In this document: in pieces, positions 35,001-44,794 of the stretch
Position numbering within the stretch: position 1 is the stretch's first letter
How the letters are laid out: each line of letters starts with the position of its first letter
NCBI GenBank assembly: GCA_025062325.1
Contig: JANXAL010000063.1
Coordinates: forward strand, 1-51,247
Source of the DNA: Roseiflexus sp.
Lineage (GTDB): Bacteria; Chloroflexota; Chloroflexia; Chloroflexales; Roseiflexaceae
Direction: 5' to 3'
Length of the DNA stretch: 51,247 nucleotides
Translations under genes and position numbers: made by a program
The notes under the pieces: model-generated
The model's database searches: none
Seen by the model: the letters and a program-made list of their open reading frames with translations, nothing else
Told to the model about the DNA's origin: nothing

Positions 35001-35471
35001 ATGACCATGACAGGCATGCGATCCGATAGCGCTGGGCAAACCGACCAGAGTGTGCTGCTGATCCGTCTAGCGGACGAGGTTTATGCACTGCCGTCGTCGT
35101 ATGTGCGCGAAGTCGGGCGCTATCGGGCGTTCACTCCCGTCCCCGGCGCCCCGTCAACGATTCCCGGTATCATTAGCCAGCGTGGCGTTATCCTGCCGGT
35201 AGTAGATCTGCGCCTGGTGCTAGGCCTGCCAACTGCTGAAACATCTCGCTCGACACGTTTGGTGACAGTCGCTTACGAAGACGTCGATATGGCGCTGCTG
35301 GTCGACGCGGTGATTGATCTGGCAGTAGTGCCGGGGGACGCCTTCGGGCAGCCGCCAGCCGGTCTTGACCCGGCGCGCGCCCGGTTGCTCCGCGCTGTCG
35401 CGCTTCATGAAGACCAGACCGTGGCGCTGCTCGATGTGGGGGAAATTGTTGCAGCGCTGCGGGAGGCGTAG
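35001..35471 (+). CDS. cheW: CheW-like coupling protein 1
   Basis: The 156-aa product is a CheW domain: VLLIRLADEVYALPSSYVRE, TPVPGAPSTIPGIISQRGVI with LPVVDLRLVLGL, and ALLVDAVIDLAVVP. CheW links chemoreceptors to CheA. The frame is open upstream through the low-complexity gap, but ATG 35001 gives a normal N-terminus and is preferred; ATG 35007 and 35016 are close alternatives. It opens the chemosensory cluster. Confidence 0.85.
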   Translation: MTMTGMRSDSAGQTDQSVLLIRLADEVYALPSSYVREVGRYRAFTPVPGAPSTIPGIISQRGVILPVVDLRLVLGLPTAETSRSTRLVTVAYEDVDMALLVDAVIDLAVVPGDAFGQPPAGLDPARARLLRAVALHEDQTVALLDVGEIVAALREA

Positions 35472-35650
35472 GGAAGATGAGAAAGGCGAGACGAGCGGCG
35501 CGAGGGTATGGCGACAGGAGAAGTGCAGGTTGAAAGTGCTCTGAGGAATGATACAGGTCAACGACAAGCAGTCTAACCCATAACCCATAATCCATAATCC
35601 ATGACCCATAACCCGTGACCCCTAACTCTTAGCTCTCAATTCTCGGCTCA
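35472..35650. repeat. low-complexity intergenic repeat (CCATAACCCATAATCC type)
   Basis: 35575-35650 is a run of near-identical units such as CCCATAACCCATAATCC, CCATAATCCATGACCC and CCCTAACTCTTAGCTC. A similar TAACTCC run is at 18205-18240. Unit slippage probably makes them variable. Confidence 0.5.
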
Positions 35651-36070
35651 ATGTTGCTTATCGTTCGCACAGCACGACATCGTTACATAGTCCGGCGTGA
35701 AGACGTAGCGGCGCTCCGCGCCTTTACTCGGATCGCCAGTTATCATCAGCCAGGGGACGAGGGTCGAACCTCTATCATAGTGGAGTTAGGACCGCTGCTT
35801 GACCCTGCTGATATCAGTGTGATGCAGCGACGGCACGCCCTGATCATTCCCCTGCGGCGACGCACCATTGCGCTGCTCGTCGATGCAGTGGATAACCTGG
35901 TTGATCACGCTGTCGTTCAGCCGCTGCCGCCGTTGTTGCGCGAGCGCTTGCGTGAACCCTGGGCAACCGGCGTGCTTATGGTTGACGAACAGCCTGTCGT
36001 GCAACTCGATGTGCGGGCGATCGCGCGAAGCATTCTGCTGAGACGAGCACGTGACGCAGAACAGAAGTGA
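35651..36070 (+). CDS. CheW-like coupling protein 2
   Basis: The 139-aa product is a shorter and more divergent CheW domain: [42 protein letters not shown] and VQLDVRAI. It lacks the full N-terminal strands of CheW1 and may bind a different receptor or phase. The MCP gene begins seven bases after its stop (ATG 36078). Confidence 0.75.
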   Translation: MLLIVRTARHRYIVRREDVAALRAFTRIASYHQPGDEGRTSIIVELGPLLDPADISVMQRRHALIIPLRRRTIALLVDAVDNLVDHAVVQPLPPLLRERLREPWATGVLMVDEQPVVQLDVRAIARSILLRRARDAEQK

Positions 36071-36077
36071 GCGACGT

Positions 36078-37613
36078 ATGGAACAGGTCTCGAATCGCCA
36101 GATGTTTGCCAGTGTCATTACCAATCCGCAGAGTCAGGACGAAGACCGCGCCAGGGTGTTGGCGCACCTGACGCTGGTATTCGGCAGCGTCGCGGGCGTC
36201 GGGTGCGTGCTGGTGATCATCCTTGCGCTGATTGGCATTATGCCCCAGCAGGTGGTCAATGCAGCATTTGGCGTGATCGCCATGGCAGCGACGATTGTCG
36301 GCGGCACGCTTGGCGCGTTGCGCCTCGGCAGACACGCGGCAGCGTCAAATGTTTTTCTGTACGGCTCGCTCATCTACGTCATCGGCATGATCTATCTGGC
36401 AGGCGGCGTTTCTGGTCCCGCCGGGATTGCATTTCTCTTCCCGATTGTGGTTGCTGGATTGTTCGGGCGCGCCGCCGAGAGTCCGCGTTTGTTCGGCGTT
36501 GCGCTCGCGTCATACGTCGCTCTTGCGATTGCCGAAACCGCTGGCATCCTTCAACCGCAGAATGATCTGCCAGGACTGCCGCGCACCGTGGCGTTTCTCA
36601 TTTTTTTCACCTGCGTCGGCGGCCTGCTGACCTACGTCGCGTCGCTCTGGTCGACCAGCACCATGCGTTTTCTGGAGCAAACCAGAGCGCAGTCGGAGGA
36701 GCTGTACGAGACGAACCAGCGGTTGATTGAAAAGAATATTCAGCAGGTTGAGCTGGGGAGTGAACTCGCAGCCGCAGCGACCGAGCTGTTGCGCGCCTCG
36801 CACGAGCAGGCGAGCGGCGCATCCGAGCAGGCAAGCGCTGTTTCGCAGGTGAGCACGACCATTGAGGAGCTGGGATCGACAGCGCGCCAGATAGCCATTG
36901 CCGCTGAACAGGTAGCGGAGGCGGCGCGACAGACGCTCGAAAATCTGAGCGAAGGACAGGAAGCCGTCGACAAGAGTATTCAGGCGATGGACCGCATTCG
37001 CAACCGCATGCAGGATATCTCGGCGCGGGTGCTGAACCTTGGTGAGCGATCACAGCAGATAGGCGAGATTATTGATCTGATCAACGACCTCTCCGATGAA
37101 ACACACCTGCTGGCGCTCAACGCCGCCATCGAAGCCGCTGGCGCCGGGGAACATGGTCGTCGGTTTGCGGTTGTGGCAGCCGAAGTCAAGAGCCTCGCCA
37201 ATCGTGCGCTGCTTGCTGCCAAAGAGGTCAAAGGCGTTATTGCCGAAATTCAGCAGGCGACCAATGCCGCCGTGCTGGCCGCCGAGGAGGGCGGCAAGGA
37301 AGTCGCCGCTGGCGTCGAACTGGCGCATAGCGCTGGTCAGGTGATGGATATCATCGTGATGGCGGCGGAGCGCACTGCGCAGAGCAGCGCCGAGATCAAT
37401 CTGGCGACGGCGCAGCAGCAGAGCGCCAGCGAGCAAGTTGTGGAAACCATGCGCGAGATTGCCGATGTGGCGCGTCGCACAGCGGCAGGTGCGCGTCAGG
37501 TGCAGGACGCTGCACAGCGTCTGACTGCCATCGCCAACCGGTTGCATGGTCTCTCACAGGACGGGAGCGAGGCGCAAGGCAAGCGACGAGAGGCAAGAGA
37601 GAGCGCCGGTTGA
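36078..37613 (+). CDS. methyl-accepting chemotaxis protein with multi-pass membrane sensor
   Basis: The 511-aa product has about six membrane helices in residues 35-200 ([58 protein letters not shown]) and no large periplasmic domain or clear HAMP. The cytoplasmic rest is a long MCP coiled coil with the hairpin tip [20 protein letters not shown] followed by [17 protein letters not shown]. It probably senses membrane or intracellular signals and controls CheA. ATG 36078 is preferred; GTG 36051 is in frame but overlaps cheW2. Confidence 0.88.
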   Translation: MEQVSNRQMFASVITNPQSQDEDRARVLAHLTLVFGSVAGVGCVLVIILALIGIMPQQVVNAAFGVIAMAATIVGGTLGALRLGRHAAASNVFLYGSLIYVIGMIYLAGGVSGPAGIAFLFPIVVAGLFGRAAESPRLFGVALASYVALAIAETAGILQPQNDLPGLPRTVAFLIFFTCVGGLLTYVASLWSTSTMRFLEQTRAQSEELYETNQRLIEKNIQQVELGSELAAAATELLRASHEQASGASEQASAVSQVSTTIEELGSTARQIAIAAEQVAEAARQTLENLSEGQEAVDKSIQAMDRIRNRMQDISARVLNLGERSQQIGEIIDLINDLSDETHLLALNAAIEAAGAGEHGRRFAVVAAEVKSLANRALLAAKEVKGVIAEIQQATNAAVLAAEEGGKEVAAGVELAHSAGQVMDIIVMAAERTAQSSAEINLATAQQQSASEQVVETMREIADVARRTAAGARQVQDAAQRLTAIANRLHGLSQDGSEAQGKRREARESAG

Positions 37614-37702
37614 AGGTGCGTAGATCAGAGGCGTGACCGGTGGAGCCATTGCCCTGCAACAGCTCGAAAAAGCGCACCGCACCACCCTCCGTTGCAGGGC
37701 GG

Positions 37703-37723
37703 AGCCGGTGCTCTGCACCGGCT
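37703..37723 (+). terminator. 9-bp perfect hairpin downstream of the MCP gene
   Basis: AGCCGGTGC and GCACCGGCT flank a 3-nt loop, and an outer CCCTGCAAC/GTTGCAGGG pair lies just upstream. There is no T run, so this could be a Rho-dependent or attenuating structure before cheA rather than a true terminator. Confidence 0.35.
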
Positions 37724-37760
37724 TATGCCATGGGCAGTAAAAAGGAATTGTTGAACGTCT

Positions 37761-39992
37761 ATGGACCTGGCGTCGTTCTACAGCCAGTTTCGCGATGAAA
37801 CAGCGGAAAACCTCCGCATCATCACCGATGGTCTCATGGCGCTTGAGAGGAACAATTTGGAGGGTGAAGCGCGCCGTGAGCGGATCGACGCCATTTTTCG
37901 CGCCATGCACACGATCAAGGGTTCGGCGCGAATGCTTGGTCTGGAGGATATCGGCAAAGTTGCGCATACCTGCGAGCATATTCTGGCGGCAGTGCGCGAC
38001 GGTCGGCGCACGCTGGATCGCTTCCTCATCGATGAACTATTGAAGGGGAGCGATGCCATCCTGGAGTTGCTAACCGCTGCAATCGATGGCAGGCCGTCGT
38101 CGGTTGACGTTGAAGCGTTGACCAACAGGCTTGGACGGGGAGCGCCCCAACCTGCGCTTTCAACCGAGATGCCAGCGGCGACCTCGCCCGAACCGCTGCA
38201 ACCGTCGGTCGATGAGGGCGCTCCGCAACATGTGACGAAGAGCGGCCGCGAACGCATACGTCAGACGGTGCGCGTGCGGGTGGATCGGTTGGACCGCTTG
38301 TTGAACCTGGCGGGTGAATTGTCCATCGACAGACAGGTCGAGGATATGCACCTTCAGGCGCTGGAGGAGTTAAAAGGGTTGCTCGAACGCCAGCAACGTT
38401 CATTGCTAACCCTTGAAGCTGAGCTGCGACGCATGCATCTCGCGCCCAATCAGCGCCAACTGTTCGAACGTGAAATGAACAGCGCCCTGAATGCCAGCGA
38501 GCGCGCCGGTTCTATCGTCAGGTCGCAGCTTGACCGCATCGGGCAGCATACGATGCATAAGGCGCAGTTGATCGACGATCTCGAACAGGAGGTCATGGCG
38601 ATCCGTCTAACACCAGTGGCGACCCTGTACGCCAATCTGCCGCGCGCCGTTCGTGAACTAGCGCGCGATCTCGGCAAGGAGGCGTCGCTGGCGCTCATTG
38701 GCGAGACGACCGAGCTGGATCGGAAGGTTATTGAGATGCTTTCCGACCCGATGGTGCATCTCATTCGGAACGCGATTGATCATGGCATCGAGCCGCCCGA
38801 GGAACGCCAGCGACTGGGAAAGCCGCGTCAGGGATTGATCGAGATAGCAGCGCAGGCGCAAGGCGGTCGGGTGCTGATCAGCGTGCGCGACGACGGGCGC
38901 GGCATGGATCCGCAGCAGTTGCGAGAGGCGGCAGTGCGCAAAGGGCTGATCGACGCCGATGCTGCAGCGGCGCTTTCGGATCAGGAGGCGCTGGAATTAA
39001 TTTTCATTCCAGGGTTTACTACCGCAAAAATCATTACCGATGTTTCAGGGCGCGGGGTTGGCATGGACGTGGTCCGTACCAATCTTGCCGAGATCGGCGG
39101 CGAAGTGCAGATCGAGTCGCAGCTCGGCGTCGGTACGACGGTCACGCTCTCCTTGCCGCTGACTCTGGTCACTACGCGAGTGTTACTGATAGAGGCGGGC
39201 GGTCAGTTATTCGGCTTTCCGGCATCGGGATGCCAGGGCACGGTGTGGGTGCGCCGCAACCAGATTCGCACCGTGGAAGGTCGAGCGGTCTTTCAACACA
39301 ACCAGATATTGACGCCGCTGCTGCGGTTAGATGAATTGCTCGGGATTGCAAACGGACATCCCTTCGCCAGCGCCGCGCGCGCGCCGGCGCTGCTGATCGG
39401 CGGCGCGCGTCGACCGATGGCGTTGCTGGTCGATCGGATGGTCGATGAACGGGAAGCGGTCATCAAACCGCTCGGTCCGCTCCTGGAGAAACAGCGGCGG
39501 TACAGCGGCGCATTGCAACTCGGCGATGGACGACTGGCGCTGCTGCTCAACCCGATGACGCTGACGCAACTGGGACGCGGAACGGCGCTGGTTGCACACG
39601 CGCCGGAGCAGAGCCAGCGACGCCGCGCGCGATTGCTTGTGGTGGATGACTCCTTCGCCACCCGCGAGTTGCTCCGTAGTATCCTGAACGCCGCCGGGTA
39701 CGAGGTGGCGACCGCTGTCGATGGCCTCGATGCGCTTGACAGACTCCGCGCTGAAACCTACGATCTCGTCGTCAGCGACGTCGAAATGCCCCGGATGGAT
39801 GGCTTCGCTCTGACCAGTCGCATCCGCAACGATTTGGGCAAGACCGATCTGCCAGTCATTATTGTGACCAGTTTGGCGTCGGAGGCGCACCGTCGGCGCG
39901 GGCTGGAAGTCGGCGCACAGGCGTACATTGTCAAAAGTCAGTTCAATCAGAATAACCTGCTGGAAACCATCCGGCAGTTGATCGGCGTGTGA
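37761..39992 (+). CDS. cheA: hybrid chemotaxis histidine kinase CheA with C-terminal receiver
   Basis: The 743-aa product has an N-terminal HPt domain with the phosphorylated histidine in MHTIKGSARMLG (about residue 50), a dimerisation helix pair with LNLAGELSIDRQ, a GHKL ATPase domain (LIRNAIDHGIEPPEERQRLG, RDDGRGMD, GRGVGMDVV), a CheW-like domain (about 470-610) and a receiver domain at the end (RLLVVDDSFATREL, LVVSDVEMPRMDG, VTSLAS). No P2 domain is evident. The attached receiver suggests a phosphate sink or internal relay, as in gliding-motility and other alternative chemosensory systems. ATG 37761 gives a normal start. Confidence 0.93.
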   Translation: MDLASFYSQFRDETAENLRIITDGLMALERNNLEGEARRERIDAIFRAMHTIKGSARMLGLEDIGKVAHTCEHILAAVRDGRRTLDRFLIDELLKGSDAILELLTAAIDGRPSSVDVEALTNRLGRGAPQPALSTEMPAATSPEPLQPSVDEGAPQHVTKSGRERIRQTVRVRVDRLDRLLNLAGELSIDRQVEDMHLQALEELKGLLERQQRSLLTLEAELRRMHLAPNQRQLFEREMNSALNASERAGSIVRSQLDRIGQHTMHKAQLIDDLEQEVMAIRLTPVATLYANLPRAVRELARDLGKEASLALIGETTELDRKVIEMLSDPMVHLIRNAIDHGIEPPEERQRLGKPRQGLIEIAAQAQGGRVLISVRDDGRGMDPQQLREAAVRKGLIDADAAAALSDQEALELIFIPGFTTAKIITDVSGRGVGMDVVRTNLAEIGGEVQIESQLGVGTTVTLSLPLTLVTTRVLLIEAGGQLFGFPASGCQGTVWVRRNQIRTVEGRAVFQHNQILTPLLRLDELLGIANGHPFASAARAPALLIGGARRPMALLVDRMVDEREAVIKPLGPLLEKQRRYSGALQLGDGRLALLLNPMTLTQLGRGTALVAHAPEQSQRRRARLLVVDDSFATRELLRSILNAAGYEVATAVDGLDALDRLRAETYDLVVSDVEMPRMDGFALTSRIRNDLGKTDLPVIIVTSLASEAHRRRGLEVGAQAYIVKSQFNQNNLLETIRQLIGV

Positions 39993-40063
39993 TCATCCCC
40001 TGATTTCTATCGTTGCTCAGGTCCCACAGACCGATTGCGACGTGAAAGGATACGAGGCGTACC

Positions 40064-40426
40064 ATGGCAGAAAAGATCCTGGTGGTCGACGATAGCAAGC
40101 TAGTAACCGATATTGTCAAGATGCGACTCGGCATGTACGGCTACGAGGTGCGCCTGGCCCACAGCGGCGAAGAGGCGCTCAAGGCGATAGAGGAGGAAGT
40201 GCCTGATCTATTGGTGCTCGATGTGCACATGCCGGGAATCGATGGGTATGAAGTCTGCCGCCGGCTGCGCGACAACCCGGCTCTCGATGACCTGCGCATC
40301 ATTATGCTGACATCGAGTGACGACAAACATGCCGCATTTGAGGCGGGCGTCGATGACTATCTAAATAAAGATGTTGATCTGCTCAACCTGCCGAACCGGG
40401 TCAAGATGATCCTGGAAATGGAGTAG
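40064..40426 (+). CDS. CheY-like response regulator, receiver only
   Basis: The 120-aa product is a single receiver: ILVVDDSKLVTDIV with the acidic pocket, the phosphorylated aspartate in LLVLDVHMPGIDGYE, TSSDD with the conserved serine/threonine position and LNKD with the conserved lysine. It has no output domain and would carry the signal from CheA to a motor or another protein. An AAAGGA box lies upstream. Confidence 0.88.
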   Translation: MAEKILVVDDSKLVTDIVKMRLGMYGYEVRLAHSGEEALKAIEEEVPDLLVLDVHMPGIDGYEVCRRLRDNPALDDLRIIMLTSSDDKHAAFEAGVDDYLNKDVDLLNLPNRVKMILEME

Positions 40427-40445
40427 CACGGTTAACGTGCTTCTG

Positions 40446-40471
40446 GCAGGCATTGTTCAGCCGATGCCTGC
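40446..40471 (+). terminator. possible terminator hairpin after the receiver gene
   Basis: GCAGGCAT and ATGCCTGC form an 8-bp perfect stem around a 10-nt loop, followed by GCGGTTGTTT. The short T-rich stretch makes a weak intrinsic terminator possible between the receiver and cheB. Confidence 0.35.
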
Positions 40472-40586
40472 GCGGTTGTTTGCCCTGCATTTCCCAACAC
40501 GCTGCTGCGTCGCGCTAGCGGCTTGTTGATATGGACGAACGTCCTGCTCTCGCCAGTCGTTCGCAGTGAACGAAATGAGCTGACCC

Positions 40587-41726
40587 ATGACCAGACCCAT
40601 CCGCGTTGTCGTAGTGGACGACTCTGCTCTCATGCGGCGTTTTATTACCGACATGCTGCACCGCGATCCGGCAATTCAGGTTGTCGGCGTCGCCGCGAAC
40701 GGGCGCGAGGCAATCGAGGTGGTGCAACGGTTGCGCCCCGATGTGGTCACCATGGACGTGCGCATGCCGGTGATGGATGGGCTGGCGACGACTGAGCACC
40801 TAATGGCGTATTGCCCGACGCCGATCCTGGTGCTGACGGCGTCGCTTGCCAGTTATGAGGTGGACATCACCTTCAAAATGCTTGGCGCCGGTGCGCTTGA
40901 GGTGGTCGAAAAGCCGCGCGGCGGCGACGCACAAGCCCTTGAGCGCGCCGCACGCGATCTGGTGCGGCGGGTCAAGATTCTGTCGCGGGTTAGGGTCGTC
41001 ACCCACTTGCGCGGTCGCCGTCGTGCGCTCAATGAAGGGTTATCGCAGCAAGCGGCATCTCTGCCTAATCGAGCAGTGGTGCAGGACAAGCTGCTGGCGG
41101 ACCCGACTGCCGCTTCGTCTGTTCCGCCGGTCAGCAGCGGACCTGATGCGCTGCTCAGCCCGATCGTCGTTATAGGTGCAAGCACAGGCGGGCCGCGTGT
41201 TATCCACCAAATCATTTCCGGTCTTCCGCGCACATTCCCCGCTGCCGTCTTGGTGGTACAGCATATCGCGGAAGGATTCAGCGCAGGCATGGCAGAGTGG
41301 CTGGCAAGCGCTGGCACGTTGCCAGTGCGTATGGCGCAGGAAGGATCGCCCATTCGCGCAGGGGAAGTGCTAATTGCTCCTGACCGGCGCAATCTGCTGG
41401 TAACGCACGATGGCACGGTTCATTTGAGCGATGCGCCGCTGCTCATTCAGCGACCATCAATCGATGTCACGATGCAGGCAGTTGCCGATGTGTGGGGGTC
41501 GCGCGCAGTCGGAGTGCTGTTGACCGGCATGGGGCGCGATGGCGCATATGGCATGCGGTCGCTCCACCGTCGTCGCGCGTATACCATTGCGCAGGACGAA
41601 GCGAGTTGCGCAATATTTGGCATGCCACGCGCGGCCATCCAACTCGGCGCTGTGCGCGAAGTGTTGCCGCCTGCCGCCATTGCGCCGCGGTTGGTGGAAG
41701 TGGTAGCCGAGTTGGTCAAAGGTTGA
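40587..41726 (+). CDS. cheB: chemotaxis protein-glutamate methylesterase CheB
   Basis: The 379-aa product has a receiver domain (VVVVDDSALMRRF, phosphorylated aspartate in VTMDVRMPVMDG) and a CheB methylesterase domain with the catalytic serine in GASTGGP, histidine in VVQHIAEGF and aspartate in LLTGMGRDGA. It removes methyl groups from, or deamidates, MCP glutamate side chains and so resets the receptors. The linker (about residues 145-190) is longer than usual. Its opposing enzyme CheR is the next gene. Confidence 0.94.
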   Translation: MTRPIRVVVVDDSALMRRFITDMLHRDPAIQVVGVAANGREAIEVVQRLRPDVVTMDVRMPVMDGLATTEHLMAYCPTPILVLTASLASYEVDITFKMLGAGALEVVEKPRGGDAQALERAARDLVRRVKILSRVRVVTHLRGRRRALNEGLSQQAASLPNRAVVQDKLLADPTAASSVPPVSSGPDALLSPIVVIGASTGGPRVIHQIISGLPRTFPAAVLVVQHIAEGFSAGMAEWLASAGTLPVRMAQEGSPIRAGEVLIAPDRRNLLVTHDGTVHLSDAPLLIQRPSIDVTMQAVADVWGSRAVGVLLTGMGRDGAYGMRSLHRRRAYTIAQDEASCAIFGMPRAAIQLGAVREVLPPAAIAPRLVEVVAELVKG

Positions 41727-42076
41727 AAGTGCGCGGGTTTCCGGTAGCGAAGGTCACTGCACCGTCTTGAAGCATACGCGGCGGGGGCGCATGCCGCGCG
41801 CCCATCCAGGGGTGCAGTCGCAGGCAGGCTGGTGGAAGGTAGTACGAGGCGCCAAGTGCGAGAGAGAGTGTCTGGAGAAGACAGGTGCGTTGCTATGCCT
41901 CGGTGATTAGGAAACGGGTGTGTAAGGGGCAGGTTGCACGTCGCCTGTCGCGCAGAGGAAAGCGCCATAGGTGCGCCTCCTCGTGGACGCCCGCCTGGAC
42001 AGCGACAGCATAGCGCGACATTGCAATCTGTTGCAACACTTACGATTCAGGTCACATGCACAATGATTGAATACCA
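41727..42076. other. intergenic, no gene recognised
   Basis: The 350-bp gap between cheB and cheR has a GC-rich imperfect palindrome near 41779-41810 (GGGGGCGCATGCCGCGCGCC) and no convincing open frame or promoter. Confidence 0.4.
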
Positions 42077-43579
42077 ATGAATGGTATGGACACCGCGCCC
42101 GATCTGTGTGTTCTGTCGCCGGTGCGTCTCTCGCCAGAAGCGTTTGACCGGTTGCGCACCCTGCTGGCGGATTACAGCGGCGTCTACTTGGATACGGCGC
42201 AGCAGCGCGTCCTGGAGGCTGGTCTGGCGCAGCGCATGGCGGCGCTCGGCGAAACGCTCGAGGCATATGAGCGTCGCATTAGCGCGCCATCCGGTCGCAG
42301 CGAACTCCACCGCCTGGCGGAAATGGTAGTCAACCACGAGACCTTTTTCTTCCGCAATGCGCCGCACATGCGCGCGCTGCGCGAAACCTTGCTCTTTGAG
42401 TTGCACCGCTGCAAACCGCCGGGCGAGCCGATCCGCATCTGGAGCGCCGGGTGCGCAACCGGCGAAGAAGCGTATTCTCTGGCGATTACGGTGTTGGAAA
42501 CGTTTGGATCGACAATTGCGCGCCCGGTCGAGATCTGGGCGACCGATCTGAGCGAACTGGCGCTCGAAAAGGCGCGCGCTGGCTTTTACCGGGGCCGCTC
42601 GCTCAACAATGTGACGCCTGCGCTGCTCAATCGCTACTTTGTTCGGCAGGGCGACGGGTTCCTCGTGTCGGACGCCGTGCGTGCGCTGGTGCGTTTCGAG
42701 CAATTGAATCTGCTCGAGGCATTTCCGCCGACTGCGTATGGCGTCGATGCGATTTTCTGTCAGAATGTGACAATCTATTTTCGCCCGGAGACGCGACGAT
42801 CCTTGATCGAACGGTTTTACCGCTGCTTGCCAGCCCATGGGCTGCTCTTTTTGGGATTTTCAGAAACGCTCTGGAATGTCTTCGATGGATTTCGCTCGCG
42901 TGAGGTTGCGGGCGCCTATGTTTACCAAAAAGTCGAACGTCCTGATCACAGCGTGCCGCGTCGCACCATGCCGCGCCGACCGACGCCGACCGGAGAGATC
43001 CGGCGACGTTCCCCCCTGATCGTCGAGGCGCCGCACACCACTTCCCGCGAGCGACGACCGTCCGATGATCTGCTCGCATCTGAACCTAACAATGAGGATG
43101 CCAGTCGGATCGAACAGGCGCGAACGCTGATTGATGCTGGCAAGATCAACGAGGCGATGGATCTGCTGCGTCGCGTCCGTCCCAACTCATTGCTGGCGCC
43201 GCGCGCGCTGGTGCTGGTGGCGCGTGTGCACGCTGATCGCGGCGAACTCGATCTGGCAGTCGCCGAGGCGCGTCGCGCGCTTGAAATCGATGCACTGAGC
43301 AGCGACGCCTATCTTCTGATCGGAACGATTTATGCGCGTCAGGGTCAATGGAACGAAGCGATCCAGGCGCTCGAACGCGCGCGCTACCTGGATCCCGATA
43401 CAGCGCTGATTTCCTACCATCTGGCGCTGGCATACAAGCAGGCGGGAAAAACGGAGCGGGCGACGCGCGAATTCCGCAACGCGCTGCGCAAACTGGCAGC
43501 CTACCGTTCCGAAGATCTGATTGAAGGCGTTGAAGTTGGCTGGTTGCGCGCCTCGTGCGAGCAGCACCTGGGAATGTAA
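42077..43579 (+). CDS. cheR: CheR-type methyltransferase with C-terminal TPR domain
   Basis: The 500-aa product begins with the CheR N-terminal helical domain (FDRLRTLLADYSGVYLDT, NHETFFFRN) and a SAM-binding Rossmann domain (IRIWSAGCATGEEAYSLAI, EIWATDLSELALEKAR). The motif usually written CRNVLIYF reads CQNVTIYF. A proline- and arginine-rich linker (about 285-335) leads to three TPR-like repeats (about 345-480). CheR methylates MCP glutamates; TPR fusions are known from alternative chemosensory systems and may dock the enzyme on a partner. Confidence 0.9.
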   Translation: MNGMDTAPDLCVLSPVRLSPEAFDRLRTLLADYSGVYLDTAQQRVLEAGLAQRMAALGETLEAYERRISAPSGRSELHRLAEMVVNHETFFFRNAPHMRALRETLLFELHRCKPPGEPIRIWSAGCATGEEAYSLAITVLETFGSTIARPVEIWATDLSELALEKARAGFYRGRSLNNVTPALLNRYFVRQGDGFLVSDAVRALVRFEQLNLLEAFPPTAYGVDAIFCQNVTIYFRPETRRSLIERFYRCLPAHGLLFLGFSETLWNVFDGFRSREVAGAYVYQKVERPDHSVPRRTMPRRPTPTGEIRRRSPLIVEAPHTTSRERRPSDDLLASEPNNEDASRIEQARTLIDAGKINEAMDLLRRVRPNSLLAPRALVLVARVHADRGELDLAVAEARRALEIDALSSDAYLLIGTIYARQGQWNEAIQALERARYLDPDTALISYHLALAYKQAGKTERATREFRNALRKLAAYRSEDLIEGVEVGWLRASCEQHLGM

Positions 43580-43585
43580 CACGGT

Positions 43586-44674
43586 ATGCGAAAACGTCGT
43601 AAACAGCCAAAGCGCCATTTCACGCTGCTTAGCCACATAGCGACGGGCCGACCGCGACGCGTCAGCCGTCCTGCGCCGCCGCAACCGCAGATCGGTCCAG
43701 AGGAGGCGCGCCGTCAGGCGGAGATCGAGCGCGAACTCCTCCTAGCGCGTGATATTCAGCAAGGTTTGCTGCTCGAGGCAGTACCGCATCTGCCCGGTTG
43801 GGAGATTCACGCAATTTCGCTGCCAGCGCGCGATCTAGGAGGCGACCTGTACGATTTTCTGCCGCTTGGCAACGGGCGCCACGGGATCATGATCGGGGAT
43901 GTTTCGGGCAAAGGGTTGCCAGCGGCATTGCGCATGGCAGTAGCGCGCACTGTCTTTCGCTACGTCGCCCGACGCGGCGCTGCGCCGGGCAGCACGCTGG
44001 CTGACGTCAATCGCGGGATTATCGCCGATATTCCGCAGGGCATGATCACCATGCTCTACGCTATGCTCGATCTGCGCCAGGGCATCGTGCGGATTGCCAA
44101 TGCCGGGCATCACTACCCGTTGCTGCTGAACGGGCGCGTCAGCGAACTGGAACTGTCGGGATTGCCGCTCGGCGTGGATGACGATGCGGAGTATGAAGAG
44201 ATCTGCGTGGCGATCGAACCGGGCAACACCGTAATCATGTATACCGATGGAGTGGTCGAAGCGACGAATAGCAACGGCAAATATTTCGGATATGAGCGGT
44301 TGGAGCGTCTGCTGACCGAAGGCGCCGCCCTGAAACCGCGGGCGTTGGTGGCGCGCCTGTTGCACGAATTGCGCACGTGGAGCGACGCCGGACAAGACGA
44401 CGACATTACCGTTGTGGCGGTGCGCCGGCGATTTGAGCGCCTGGCGGATGAGCTGCGCAGCATTATGCGCGATGTGTTGGGCGAGGAACGCGGCGAAGAG
44501 GCATGGCAGACGTTGCCGCACCCGGGTGACTCAGGCGTGGCTGCGTGGACAGAGGCGTTGCCAGAGATCGTCAAAGCTGCGCAGAGTCGGTTTGGGCGCG
44601 GTCTGGCGCGCGAGTTGAATGCACAGATCCGGCTGGCGCTCGAGGAGTATCGGGATCAGAAAAAATGTGACTAA
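43586..44674 (+). CDS. SpoIIE/RsbU-type PP2C protein phosphatase
   Basis: The 362-aa product has a basic N-terminus, a short coiled coil (EEARRQAEIERELLLARDIQ, the RsbU-like switch helix ending QQGLLLEAVP) and a PP2C-type SpoIIE domain: ARDLGGDLYDFL, GIMIGDVSGKGLPAALRMA, IANAGHHYPLLL, MYTDGVVEATN and GQDDDITVVAV, with all metal-binding aspartates. A helical tail of about 80 residues follows. It would dephosphorylate the STAS anti-anti-sigma protein encoded at 46809. It lies six bases after cheR, which suggests that chemosensory input feeds it. Confidence 0.9.
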   Translation: MRKRRKQPKRHFTLLSHIATGRPRRVSRPAPPQPQIGPEEARRQAEIERELLLARDIQQGLLLEAVPHLPGWEIHAISLPARDLGGDLYDFLPLGNGRHGIMIGDVSGKGLPAALRMAVARTVFRYVARRGAAPGSTLADVNRGIIADIPQGMITMLYAMLDLRQGIVRIANAGHHYPLLLNGRVSELELSGLPLGVDDDAEYEEICVAIEPGNTVIMYTDGVVEATNSNGKYFGYERLERLLTEGAALKPRALVARLLHELRTWSDAGQDDDITVVAVRRRFERLADELRSIMRDVLGEERGEEAWQTLPHPGDSGVAAWTEALPEIVKAAQSRFGRGLARELNAQIRLALEEYRDQKKCD

Positions 44675-44702
44675 GGCGCTACTAAACTGCAATCAAGACG
44701 CC

Positions 44703-44731
44703 TTCAAGAGTGCAAAGGTTCATAGTAGAAT
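44703..44731 (+). promoter_or_regulatory. weak candidate promoter before the TPR gene
   Basis: TTCAAG and TAGAAT are 17 bp apart in the 120-bp gap after the phosphatase gene. The -35 match is poor. Confidence 0.3.
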
Positions 44732-44794
44732 AGAGGGAAAGCATCAACCAAAGGCGGATGCATAAACGTCAACCGTAAAGGGCACAGGTAGACG

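Noticed and set aside
34700-35017. 106-residue N-terminal extension of CydD
   Set aside because: It is rich in K and R from intergenic DNA, and the promoter at 34739-34767 lies inside it.
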